Origin: Petunia secreta
Taxonomy: Eukaryota; Streptophyta; Magnoliopsida; Solanales; Solanaceae
Direction: 5' to 3'
NCBI GenBank assembly: GCA_029990175.1
Contig: JARKIP010000033.1
Location: 13,499,001-13,563,000, forward strand
DNA: 64,000 nucleotides
Part shown: positions 11,006 to 20,957 of the stretch, piece after piece
Numbering within the stretch: position 1 is the stretch's first letter
Layout: every line of letters starts with the position of its first letter
Notes under the pieces: model-generated
What the model saw: the letters and a program-made list of their open reading frames with translations, nothing else
Told to the model about the DNA's origin: nothing
Databases searched by the model: none
Made by a program: the position numbers and the translations under genes

Positions 11006-12223
11006 ATGATGAAGAGGGATGTTGCTGATTATGTATCTCGGTGTTTGAATTGCCAGCAGGTGAAGTATGAGCACCGGAGGCCAGCCGGGGTGACCCAGTC
11101 TATGCCCATTCCCGAGTGGAAGTGGGAGCAGATCACTATGGATTTCGTAGTTGGTTTGCCGCTGACCGTGGGTAAGCATGATTCGGTGTGGGTAGTAGTT
11201 GATCGACTGACGAAGTCGGCTCACTTCATTCCAGTGAGGACTACTTATACCTCGGAGCGTCTGGCTCGTATCTTCATTGAGCAGAATGTGAGATTGAATG
11301 GTGCTCCTGTTTCTATCATTTCTGACCGAGGTGCTCAGTTCACAGCTCAGTTTTGGAGATCTTTTCAGAGAGAGCTGGGTACTCGGGTCGATGTCAGCAC
11401 TGCATTTCACCCGCAGACTGATGGCCAGTCTGAGCGGACCATTCAGATCCTCGAGGATATGTTGAGGGCGTGTGCTATTGATTTTGGAGGCCATTGGGAT
11501 AGCCATTTGCCGCTAGCAGAGTTTGCGTATAATAATAGCTATCAGGCTTCTATCCAGATGGCTCCGTTTGAGGCATTGTATGGTCGGAGATGTCGCTCGC
11601 CTATCGGTTGGTTCGAGTCTGGTGAGGTCCAGGTGTTGGGGCCCGATTTGGTGCAACAGACCTTAGATAAGGTCCGGGTTATTCAGGATCGACTCCGCAC
11701 GGCTCAGAACCGGCAGATATCGTATGCAGATCGGAGGCGGAGAGATCTTGAGTTCATGGTTGGGGACCGGGTATTCCTCAGAGTGTCGCCCATGAAGGGT
11801 GTTATGAGATTTGGGAAGAAAGGCAAGCTCAGTCCTAGGTTCATTGGGCCTTTTGAGATATTGGAGCGCGTTGGCGCCGTTGCTTATAGACTGGCTTTGC
11901 CTCCCTCTCTGTCTGTTCATCCGGTGTTCCATGTGTCCATGCTCCGGAAGTATGTTCACGATCTGTCTCATGTGATCGATATGGCTTCCGTGGAGGTAGA
12001 TGGCGACTTAGCTTATTCGGAGGAGCCTATTGCTATTGTGGCTAGAGAGGTCCGTAAGATGAGATCGAAGGTGATCCCGCTTGTGATAGTTCAGTGGGGG
12101 CATCACTCCATTGCCGAGGCCACTTGGGAGCTTGAGTCCGAGATGCGTGAGAGGCATCCGCGCTTGTTCGATGATTCAGGTATGAAATCCTTGTATTTTC
12201 TAAGCCTGAATTTGCATTTTTAA
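11006..12223 (+). pseudogene. Element A integrase core, GPY/F module and chromodomain (5' broken)
   Basis: This is the continuation of pol after the break at 10999. It starts inside the zinc finger (CLNCQQVK). The catalytic triad is present: Asp in MDFVVGLP, Asp in ISDRGAQFT, Glu in TDGQSERTIQILED. The GPY/F module is GPFEILERVGAVAYRL near 11845-11895. The C-terminal chromodomain spans about 12045-12165 (VIVQWGHHSIAEATWELES) and in this clade guides insertion toward marked chromatin. The 405-residue frame itself is undamaged. Confidence 0.9.
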
Positions 12224-12330
12224 GTTTTATTGATTTCGGGTGGTACCGAGGGGTCCTCGAAATCCGTGCCAGCTCCGTGGCTAGTGTGTGGATCCTACCT
12301 TAGACTTAGGCTCGTCCGAGGACGGCCGAG
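12224..12330 (+). other. 3' untranslated stretch of element A
   Basis: Between the pol stop and the purine tract. No ORF or other signal seen. Confidence 0.6.
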
Positions 12331-12348
12331 AGTCTAAGTGGGGGAGAA
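12331..12348 (+). other. Polypurine tract of element A
   Basis: AAGTGGGGGAGAA lies directly before the TGTAACGACCC start of the 3' LTR, the usual context in these elements. Confidence 0.88.
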
Positions 12349-12409
12349 TGTAACGACCCTCAAATAGTTGTTACGGGATTCGGGACCTCGATTTGCGTGT
12401 CGACAGTCC

Positions 12410-12790
12410 CAAATGCTCCGTTAGGTCATTTATGACCCGTCTGTGAAATCTGAGTCGAAACGGAGTCCGTTTGATAGGTTTTCGAGAAAAGGATCCGTTC
12501 GATAGGTCGTTTTGAGTAAACGAACCCCGATGGAAAATCCGAGCACACCGTTAGGTCCGTCTCGTCATTTATGATATGTAGCAACCTTCAAAATTGAAAA
12601 CAGACCTCGTTTGATAGGACTTTTGATAAAGTCCCCGTTTCGGAAGTTTAAAAGAGTTAAAAGAGGTTTCCGAGCTCGATTTGAGCAAATGAGCTCCGAT
12701 GAGAGATCCGAAAGTTCCGTTAGGTTCGTATAGTCATTTGTGACTTGTAGCAACTTTCGGAATTGGATTCCGAGTTCGTTTGGTTAAATT
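12410..12790 (+). repeat. Three degenerate repeats in the 5' part of the element A LTR
   Basis: The phrase CCGTTAGGT followed by TCATTTATGA or TCATTTGTGA and then CGTTTGATAGG-like text recurs at about 12418, 12549 and 12717. The period is roughly 130-170 bp and the copies are diverged. Confidence 0.6.
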
Positions 12791-13185
12791 TCACTATTTT
12801 GACGAAAGTCGAAAATTGAACCTTTGCCGTGGGACCCACTTTTTGAGTTCTGGAGGTCCGAATTGAGTTCCGTCTTGACGAGCATGTCACCCAAGTATTT
12901 TATGGCTTGTGTTCAAAATTTGGGATCATTCCGAGCTTTGTAGGGTCCCGTTTAGCCCCTAAAACAGTAGAAAATCTGGTGCGACTTTTCTGTTCTGTTT
13001 TGGCGCAAACGGCCGGATAAAAGCTGATTTTCCGGCCAATCCGTAAGGAATTAGGAAAAACTCAAAACATGAAAGTTGTAGCCCTTTGAGTTGTGGCTAT
13101 AATGGCACCGGTTTCAGGTCATTTAGACATTCCTATCAAAAGTTATGATTTTTTTCAAAAGAAGCTGTCACAGAGGCAAAAACTG

Positions 13186-13195
13186 CTATAAAAAG
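13186..13195 (+). promoter_or_regulatory. Candidate TATA box of element A LTR
   Basis: CTATAAAAAG inside a short AT-rich run, about 840 bases into the LTR. This is the best TATA match I see in it. Confidence 0.5.
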
Positions 13196-14030
13196 GCCAT
13201 TTCGGTTCATAACTTATAAAAATCATTTGGTGAGCTCTTGAGGCGATTTCTGGGTATTTCTTGAAGACCCAATCATACTTACACTCAAGGTAAGCCCTTT
13301 CAATCCATCTTTATGTTGATTAACACAAGAATCAAAGGGTTGATTCTTGGAAATGGGTTAGAACCCTAGATTCTTAAGAATTGGGGAAAGACATCGAGCA
13401 AGGCTCGCATGTGGAATCTAAGTGTACTTTTGGACTCACGGGAGCGTGGGGAGTCCAGAAAAGTACATTTTGTAAAATTAGGGCTCAGCCCTACCCGGGG
13501 GCATTTTGGTAATTTTTACCCTAGGATGCCTATAGGCTTAAATAGCTATAATTGAGCACTCATATGTGCTATATCTTGTCTTAATAGACCTAGTGGAGAG
13601 TCCTTCGCGGACAAGGCGAGCGGAAAAGGAGATTCTTCCCGGCATTTGATCCCGAATTTCGAGGTAAGTGAGACTTGACCTCTATTGTGCTTGTGGACTC
13701 TTCCTTCATGCTAGTATGCTTCATGTACGCATATATATACCTAACAATGGTTAGGATTAATGATGTGAATTACTTGCTATTATTGTTTGTTATAAATAGC
13801 GAGATTGTGACTCGACCGAGGTATGTGCCGGTCTAAACGCTACGTCGAGGTAGCTTAAATTTATATCGTAGTAACGCTTGCTACGCCATGCTTAGATAGC
13901 AAGAACTTGGGACATGGCCGAGGATGTTGCCGGCATGTCATGATAAATGTCTTGCCGAGGATTTTGCCGGCTTTTGTATGATATTGGTACTTGATTTGTT
14001 CACGTGCCGGGTTGGGTAGTGCTGCCTATA

Positions 14031-14602
14031 CGTAACCTTGGGTTGGACGACATGGGAGTAGGAATTGTACCCCCAAACTGTGGTCGGGTTAACCTTCGCC
14101 TTACGTTCAGCTAGCATAACCAACCTGGGTTACGGTGACTGTGAAATATTATCGTTATTAATATTTCTGTTATTATTTCTGTTATTGTTATTAATGTCGT
14201 GGATATTAATACTGTTAGAGGGACACTTGACAGGGGGTGTGGTGTCGCCTATACTATGAGATGTGTCACACTTGACAGGGGGTGTGGTGTGGACACTTGA
14301 TCTTTGAGATGTGACACACTTGACAGGGGGTGTGGTGTGGTCACTTGATTTATTGAGATACGACGCACTTGACAGGGGGTGTGGTGCGATCGTAGACAGA
14401 TTTGAGATGAGCCAACGACTACGGGTCGTTGGTCTACTTATTCATGATTGTGATAGTGACTTCGGGTCACGGTATATGGTTGATACTTAGTAGTGGTGTT
14501 GCTAGTCCATCGTAGGTCTAGGTTAGTCGGCACGGGAGTAGAGATTGGACCTCCAAACCGCCGCTGAGTTGACCTATGCCTTACGTTGGATGGGCATAAT
14601 CC
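14031..14602 (+). repeat. Diverged direct repeat of about 95 bp in the element A LTR
   Basis: Copies at about 14031-14126 and 14512-14602 share GGGAGTAG.GATTG.ACC, CCAAAC and GCCTTACGTT in the same order. The four-copy repeat at 14224-14387 lies between them. Confidence 0.6.
14224..14387 (+). repeat. Four copies of a 22-bp motif in the element A LTR
   Basis: CACTTGACAGGGGGTGTGGT starts at 14224, 14269, 14317 and 14366, so copies are spaced 45, 48 and 49 bases. The intervening 23-27 bases are themselves related (TTGAGAT, GATGTG and CACTTGAT words), so the true unit is about 48 bp. Confidence 0.9.
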
Positions 14603-15137
14603 TTGAGACTTCTGGTTACTACTTGTGTGTGTGGAATGTGTTACATCTATTTGTGATTTCACTACTTTATTGTATGATTACTATAGTATGTTGTTGCTTA
14701 TGATGCATGTAGCGACTTGTCCCGCAAGGGTACCTTAGCGGGCCTGTCGGTGATCTTACTGGGCTTCGGCTCATAACTTACTCTGCTACGTGCGCAGGTC
14801 CTTCATCCAGTCAGCAGCCCGAACGTTAGCGGTTCCCGAGGCTTCTGAGACTTTTGATTGAGGTGAGCCGACCACACAGACCGTGGTGGCATACCGCCGG
14901 AGTCACTTAGAGATAGGACTCAGATTTCTTTGATGTATATTCATACTTTATTGAGTCACTCTTAGAATGCTCCAATTCTTTTGTGGATATATTCTTTTGG
15001 ACTTCACCCTTTTATATTTATATATCCATTTATGATCTTTTCACATTATTGTTCTTTTCCGCATCTTGTTTCATTGGTTCGCCTAGGCAAATATTGTTTA
15101 GGTGCCATCACGAGCCCTTGGAAATTGGGTCGTGACA

Positions 15138-15337
15138 TTTGCCCTTTAGGAATTTTTGAGAGTTCCTCAAAAATTCTGCCCCAGTGTTTGCTTTGTGGGG
15201 AAAATGAAGCTTTTGTATTTATGCGACCGAACCTTGAATAGGTTTCCTACGTATCCCACTTGAGGAATCAGGTCGTGACGTAGTTCAGGTTACATAATGT
15301 ATTGTAGAATGTAGAAATCACTAATCAGTATGAACTC
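15138..15337 (-). other. 3' untranslated region of element C, cut by element A
   Basis: No ORF. It holds the CTGGGGCAG motif and hairpin also found in element D at 49402-49488, confirming that both belong to one lineage. Confidence 0.75.
15151..15175 (-). other. 3' hairpin of element C
   Basis: Perfect 10-bp inverted repeat AATTTTTGAG / CTCAAAAATT with a 5-base loop. On the coding strand it directly follows CTGGGGCAG. Element D has two structures of the same kind with different loops and closing pairs. Confidence 0.75.
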
Positions 15338-16009
15338 CTATGCATAGTATCTCTTGACGGCGTCTGAGTTGATTGGTTTCGGCCAGACTTCTCCATCCAT
15401 CTCTGCCAGTATCAATGCTCTTCCATTCAAAACTCGGTGGACCATGTACGGTCCTTGCCAATTTGGTGCAAACTTGCCTTTTGCTTCTTCTTGATTTGGA
15501 AATATCTTCTTCAGTACTAGTGGTCTGGGTTCAAAGGATATCTCTCGAACTTTCTTGCGGAATGCTTTGGCCATCCTTCTCTGATATAATTGCCCATGAT
15601 ATATTGCATTCAATCTCTTGCCGTCGATGAGGGCTAACTGCTCTATTTTCCCTTTGATCCATTCAGCATCTTTCAATTGTGTCTCTTGGATGATTCTCAA
15701 AGACGGTATCTCAACCTCTGCGGGTATCACTGCTTCAGTGCCATATATCAACAAATAAGGAGTGGCCCCTATTGATGTTCTCACTGTAGTGCGGTACCCT
15801 AATAGGGGAAAGGGTAGATTCTCGTGCCATTGCTTTGAAGTGCCTGTCATCTTACGCAATATTCTTTTGATGTTCTTATTGGCCGACTCGACCGCTCCAT
15901 TCATTCGAGGCCTGTATGCAGTGGAGTTACGATGCTTGATTTTGAAGACCTCACGGGTCGCTGTTGAGGTTGGACCCATTGTCAGTGATGATGGATTCAG
16001 GGATACCAA
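15338..16009 (-). pseudogene. Element C integrase, C-terminal half
   Basis: Carries the integrase catalytic Glu region (AYRPRMNGAVESANKNIKRIL), the TPYLLIYGTEAVIP segment and the C-terminal module GPYMVHRVLNGRALILAEMDG, ending with a stop at 15338. Its first residues are out of frame with the upstream ORF. The shift lies at about 15955-15975, just after the second catalytic Asp, and separates the two halves of the catalytic triad. Confidence 0.88.
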
Positions 16010-17333
16010 ATCGACAGATCATCTTATCACGGACAAAGTTCGACACCACCTTCTTTGTTACCGACTTGTATGATCCAGCCTTTACCCATTTGGTAAAATA
16101 GTTAATGGCTACTAATATGAAACAATGTCCATTGGAAGCGGCTGGATCGATAGGTCCTATGACGTCCATCCCCCAGGCGGCAAAAGGCCAAGGCGATCCC
16201 ATAATGTTCAACTCCTTGGGAGGCACTCGAATCATATCTCCATGGACTTTGCATTGATGGCATTTCTTCGCGTGCTTTATGCAATCATGCTCCATTGTCA
16301 TCCAAAAACAGCCAGCCCTCAAAATCTTCTTTGCAAGTACAAAACCATTCATGTGTGGGCCACACGCCCCAGAGTGTACCTCTTCTAACAATTTGGCAGC
16401 TTCTTTTGCGTCTGCACATCTCAACAAACCCAGATCGGGTGTCCTTTTGTACAAAACCTCTCCATTCAGAAAGAAACCATTTGCCAACCTCCTCAGTGTC
16501 TTCTTTTGGAGGTTTGTTGCATCTTTTGGGTAAACGCCTTCTTTGAGAAGCCTTTTGATGTCATAGAACCAAGGATGTCCGTCTGACTCTTCTTCTACGT
16601 GATAGCAGTAAGCTGGTTGCTTCCTCACTGTCACGGATATTGGATCAATGTAGTTCTTGTCTTGATGTTTGATCATAAAATATATGGTATCCAAAGCGTC
16701 TGCGAACCTATTTTGCAATCTAGGTACATGCTGGAACTCTATCTTGGTGAATCTTTTCTTTAACTCCTTTATGCACTCCAGGTATGGTAGTATCTTGGAG
16801 TTCTTCGCTGTCCATTCTCCTCGAACTTGATGAATCAAGTCAGAATCTCCGATCGCCAGCAACTCTTGCATGTTCATATCTACTGCCAATCTAAGACCCA
16901 AGATGCAGGCCTCATACTCCGCCCTGTTGTTGCTGCAAGGGAATCTTAGTTTGGCCGTGACGGGATAGTGTTGTCCAGTCTCGGAAACTAATACTGCTCC
17001 AATGCCGACTTCTTTGAAATTGGCCGCCCCATCGAAGAATAGCCTCCAACCATCATATTCTTTGGTGATCTCTTCTCCTACGAAGATGATTTCTTCATCA
17101 GGGAAGTATGTGTGCAAAGGTTCATAGTCATCTCCCACCGGGTTCTCGGCCATATGATCAGCTAAAGCTTGAGCTTTCACCGCCTTTTGGGTGACAAAAG
17201 TGATGTCGAACTCGCTGAGCAACATTTTCCATTTAGCCAGCTTTCCAGTTGGAATTGGTTTTTGGAAAACGTACTTGAGAGGGTCCATCCTTGATATCAG
17301 CAACGTTGAGTAGGATGTTAAGTAGTGTCTCAA
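15951..17333 (-). pseudogene. Element C RNase H, second (archaeal-type) RNase H and integrase N-terminal half
   Basis: The 460-residue frame begins at the end of the first RNase H (DPLKYVFQKPIPTGKLAKW). A second RNase H follows: WRLFFDGAANFKEVGIGAVL, NNRAEYEACILGLRLA, GDSDLIHQVRGEW and a C-terminal NRFADALDTI. Two RNase H domains are the mark of the Tat/Ogre lineage. The integrase starts with an HHCC zinc finger (HSGACGPHMNG through CHQCKVHGD), then the first Asp in WGMDVIGPI and the second in ITDNGSNL. The frame is lost right after that Asp. Confidence 0.9.
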
Positions 17334-17767
17334 CTTTTGTGCTATCCATGTCGGTGCACAACACGTGCATCCAGCAGTGTGTACTTGGCTTCATAAGGAG
17401 TGAACTTCTTGCTTAGATAGTATATAGCTTGCTCCTTCCTCCAAGTCAAATCATGCTGTCCCAATACACAACCAAAGGCCGAGTCCACCACGGATAGATG
17501 CAAGATCAAAGGTCGCCCAGGCTCAGGTGGAACCAGAATTGACGGGCACGACAAGTATTCCTTGATCCGATCAAATGCCTTTTGGAAATCCACTGTCCAC
17601 TCGATTGCCGCGTCTTTCTTCAGCAACTTGATGATTGGCTCATAGATGACGGTGGATTGTGCTATGAAACGGCTGATGTAGTTGAGCCTTCCTAGGAAAC
17701 TCATAACCTCTTTCTTACTTCTTCGGGGTGGCAATCCCTTAATGGCTTTGATCTTGGACGGATCCAA
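17334..17767 (-). pseudogene. Element C RT connection and first RNase H
   Basis: Follows the RT palm after a frameshift at about 17770-17830. It shows VMSFLGRLNYISRFIAQST and CPSILVPPEPGRPLILHLSV typical of the RT-RNase H junction, then YYLSKKFTPYEAKYTLLDA of RNase H. The usual catalytic Asp after LHL/LYL is absent: LHLSVVDSAFGCVLGQHD. A stop at 17342-17344 and a shift separate it from the next segment. Confidence 0.85.
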
Positions 17768-18357
17768 CTCGATGCACCTTCTACTAACGATGAAACCCAG
17801 GAGTTTCCCTGCTGGAACACCAATAGCACACTTTTCGGATTCAACTTCATATTGTACTTTCGCAAGCGGTTGAAGAACTTACGCAAGTTATCAAGATGCT
17901 CCGAAATCTTCTTTGATTTGATGATCACGTCGTCCACATAGACTTCAATCTCCTTGTGCGTTAAGTCATGGAACATAGTTGTCATAGCCCTCATGTAAGT
18001 TGCCCCAGCATTCTTTAGTCCAAATGGCATAACCTTGTAGCGATAAGTTCCCCAAGAGGTGGTGAAATCTGTCTTCTCAGCATCCTCTTCATCCATGAGC
18101 ACTTGGTGAAAGCCGGCGAAACAGTCTACGAAGGATTGTAGTTCATTCTTTGCACAATTGTCAATCAGGATATGTATGTTTGGTAGTGGAAAATCATCCT
18201 TCGGACTTGCTCTATTCAGATCTCTGTAGTCCACACAAACTCGAAGTTCCCCATCTTTCTTCGGCACTGGTACGATGTTGGCCAACCAAGTCAGATACTC
18301 GACTGTTTTCAGAATCCCCGCATTGAGCTGCTCAGTTACTTCTTCACCAATTTTCAA
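17701..18357 (-). pseudogene. Element C reverse transcriptase
   Basis: RT fingers and palm: VPVPKKDGELRVCVDYRDLN, a palm segment LQSFVDCFAGFHQVLMDEED where the catalytic Asp is in VDCFAG, MPFGLKNAGATYMRAMT and the catalytic YVDDVIIKS. The frame is lost at about 17800 near the thumb. It overlaps the frame at 18344-18700, showing a second shift at about 18345-18380. Confidence 0.9.
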
Positions 18358-18752
18358 CAGAATCGATGACTTGAATGCTCGGGCCTTTTGTTTGACTGGA
18401 GGAAAGCCCGGGTTTGATAGGTAATTTGTGAGCTACCACATCTGTGCTTTTTCTAGTCATGTAGTCGTACGACCAAGCGAACACGTCCTCATATTCCTTA
18501 AGAAACTCAGTGTATCGCTTTTTGTCCTCGGCATTGAGGTGTACACTGATCCTTGTCTCCTTCACAATTTCCTCATTTCCTAAGTTTATCACTTCAGTCT
18601 CTTCAAGGTTTGGCTTACGTTTGTTTTCAAATCTTTCAAATTCTTCTTGCGTAGTCTCATCAAAATCATCATAATCAGCTCTAGCTTCTCCAAGTTCCAT
18701 TATTTCATTACACGTTGCGATTGTGGACTCAATGGGTTTATTATCGTGAGTG
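18344..18752 (-). pseudogene. Element C pol N-terminal exon before RT
   Basis: Contains an acidic stretch (DYDDFDETTQEEFERFE) and the segment KEYEDVFAWSYDYM, found before RT in Ogre-type pol. The frame is open upstream of its first Met to a consensus 3' splice site at 18753, so I start it there. Downstream a frameshift before the RT breaks it. Confidence 0.8.
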
Positions 18753-18954
18753 CTGAAAAAGTAAAATATTGCAAAATTAAAAGATTAAAGCAAAAATTAA
18801 ACAGGAAATGGTGCGATGTTTTATTTATGAATCCTTGCAAAACAAAGTTTGTAGGGAGACATGTGCAATAGAAAAGAGAAATGCGAACTCCACGACTCAC
18901 GGTCGGGTTTTATTTTAGAAAGCATAAGAAATAAATTTTATCCCCCAGATTTAC
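18753..18954 (-). other. Probable intron between protease/G-patch and RT of element C
   Basis: On the minus strand the 202-base stretch starts GTAAAT and ends TTTTTCAG after a pyrimidine-rich run. It is AT-rich and has stops in frame. The upstream frame is open up to the donor, where its first stop is TAA overlapping the donor. The downstream frame is open from the acceptor. Joining them keeps the frame (phase 2). Ogre elements are known for a spliced intron in this place, so the call rests on position, splice signals and frame. Confidence 0.72.
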
Positions 18955-19462
18955 CAAGGTCCATGGTAAGCTCGGGCCCGGTTACTGGTCCAGTTGTTCC
19001 GCGCCGCTCCAGATCTAGCCTTTGTCAGCCCAGAAGGTTGAACATGTTCTTCTAGGATCACACAACAGTCTTCATCAGCTACGAACAGATTTTGCATTCC
19101 TACTAGCAGGTCCTCTTCAGCATCAACTAGTTTCGGCTCCACTCCTTGTGCTGCGGACACCTCCCCTTTTCGACCATCCAAGTACCCATCCGAGAAAAAG
19201 ATATGCAGGAGAGTCTTAGTGCTTTTCTTTTATAACTTGAAATCTATTGATGCTTCCTCCATGCTCTTTTCATAGGCCACAATAAACCCTACGCCACCCT
19301 TCTCGTTTTCGGGCCTCATCACAATTCTGATTGGCTCGACCATACCATCCAAGTTCTTGCCCAAACCTTTGCCCGGTTCATATCCTTGCTTGATCATGAT
19401 GCCTATATCCTAACCTCCAGGCCACTTTGCAGGTTGTGGAAGTATGTATGGCTCTTTGATCG
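18955..19462 (-). pseudogene. Element C G-patch and linker downstream of protease
   Basis: Continues the gag-protease frame after a shift near 19460. At about 19320-19405 the minus strand encodes a glycine-rich GYEPGKGLGK segment that fits the G-patch signature, an RNA-binding module. An in-frame TAG lies just before it (about 19408). An acidic linker follows (DAEEDLLVGMQNLFVADED), ending at the intron donor. Confidence 0.65.
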
Positions 19463-20510
19463 CTACCTCCATAGGTTCCAATGCTTTGAGTATCCACACT
19501 TGCTTTCCTTTTGTTTGTTCGGAGAGAGGCGAGCACTGGGTGAGTACATCGGCCGCTTCCCGGTCATAGCTGCCAGGGTCTCACGAAATTCTCGTGATAG
19601 CACTCCCCAGTCAGACATGACTGGCTCCCAGACTAAGTTCCTTCCTTCGTAGCCTTTGCCTCGGCTATCCCAATAAGCACTGTAAAAGTTCCTCTTTCTT
19701 TCTTCAAACCCAGGCGGTGTGTTGACCAACTTGGAAGAAAAATGTGCAGTGTAACATCCTTGGACTGTGCTTACAGGATCCCAACTTGAATTATAGTTCT
19801 TGCGGCGTCCTCCCCGGGTGCCTTGTATTGCTCCCACAAGCTCTATAGTATAGAACGTCCGCCCATCAGGAGTACTTCCTTCAATTGGTGGTATGGTTTG
19901 CTCATTGTAGATGGAATTATTCCCTTCGCTAAACACCACTACTTCTTTGTGGTCCCATTCGAACTTCACGGTTTGATGCAATGTAGATGGCACTGCACCA
20001 GCCATATGGATCCAAGGCCTCCCCAGTAGCAGATTATAGGAAGCGGAGATGTCCATGACATGGAACTCAGCAGTGAACTCCACAGGGCCAACCATGATAG
20101 TCAAGTGAATCTCTCCAACGGTGTTTCTTTGTGACCTATCAAATGCCTTCACCTTCATCTCGCTTTCCCTTACCTTGCTTTGGTCGATTCCCATTCTTTT
20201 TTAGAGTAATGAATGGGAATATTTTCAGGGCAAAACCTCCGTTGATCAGAACTCTTCCCACGAACCAATCCTTGCATTTGACAGTGACGTGCAAAGCCTT
20301 GTTGTGATTCAACCCTTCAGGTGGTAGCTCATCTCCGAGAAAAGCAATTCGGTTGGCCTCCATGACTTGTCCAACCATACTAGCCAGATTCTTAACTGAA
20401 GTGTCCACTGGAACATGTGCTTCGTCCAACACCTTCATCAAAGCACTTCGGTGACTCTCCGATTTGAGGAGCAAAGCAAAAACAGAGATTTGTGTTGGAG
20501 TTTTGACCAA
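19463..20510 (-). pseudogene. Element C aspartic protease
   Basis: Two overlapping frames together hold a retroviral-type protease. The active-site segment at about 20228-20252 reads VLINGGFALKIFP. The usual Asp (VLIDGGS or similar) is Asn and the Ser is Phe, so it would be inactive. The second frame has EFTAEFHVMDISASYNLLLGRPWIH, the flap and hydrophobic-Gly motif. A frameshift lies between them near 20140-20195. The long tail to 19463 is Ogre-specific sequence without a recognised domain. Confidence 0.82.
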
Positions 20511-20543
20511 ATGCTCAACTACAGAGTACTCCTTTGCTTGTAC

Positions 20544-20939
20544 TTACTTCCACAGTCCCTCAGACTCTTCCTCGCTAATGCCTCGCCTCTCTTGAACTAG
20601 ATGCTCGGGAGTGTAAATCCTCCCACTCCTAGTCATTTCTTGTGCAGAAACGGTCTCAGCTACAACCTTGTTCTTCCCCTCCCTTTCATAGTCCAACAGC
20701 ACTGCCTTGTCGTTGTATGGTGGAACCACATTGACATAGAATTTAGGAGCTACCTCTACCTCAATGGGTTGAGCAACTGAAGCAGTTGCTGGTGCCCTTT
20801 CTTTCGTCTTAACAATAGTCCCTTCTAAATTGCATTCCTCATCCACCTCAATTAGGTTCACCCTACCGTCTCCATGATTAGGCAAAGGGTTGCTGTGCAC
20901 ATTCGGAGTCTTCAAGTGTATCACCTTTTGGTCGATCAA
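20544..20939 (-). pseudogene. Element C gag-protease linker
   Basis: 131-residue frame between nucleocapsid and protease, rich in charged residues, with DEECNLEGTIV and RSGRIYTPEHL segments. The last is commonly found before protease in this lineage. Separated by stops from its neighbours. Confidence 0.7.
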
Positions 20940-20957
20940 ATCTTGTATTTTGTCTGT

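Larger units (their letters stand above)
1..15137 (+). mobile_element. Element A: Ty3/gypsy LTR retrotransposon, Tekay (Del) chromovirus type, 5' end cut by window edge
   Basis: The order is LTR, initiator-Met primer site, gag, protease, RT, RNase H, integrase, chromodomain, purine tract, LTR. That is the Tekay chromovirus layout. The 5' LTR is visible only as 1-171 and 7148-7294, because element B is inserted in it and its first 2471 bases lie left of the window. These 318 bases match 14820-14990 and 14991-15137 of the 3' LTR with a single difference (7250 g against 15093 a), so the insertion is recent. The element lies in the 3' region of element C. Its target duplication cannot be checked because the left flank is outside the window. 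Coding is broken in several places, so it could not have moved with its own proteins in this form. Confidence 0.93.
12349..15137 (+). repeat. Element A 3' LTR, complete, 2789 bp
   Basis: Starts TGTAACGACCC after the purine tract and ends TCGTGACA at the junction with element C. It contains three kinds of internal repeat, listed separately, and a TATA box at 13186. Confidence 0.95.

Noticed and set aside
14224..14387. CRISPR-like array: 22-bp repeats separated by 23-27 bases
   Set aside because: It lies inside the LTR of a plant retrotransposon, has only four units, and the spacers are related to each other, so it is a tandem repeat with a 48-bp unit.
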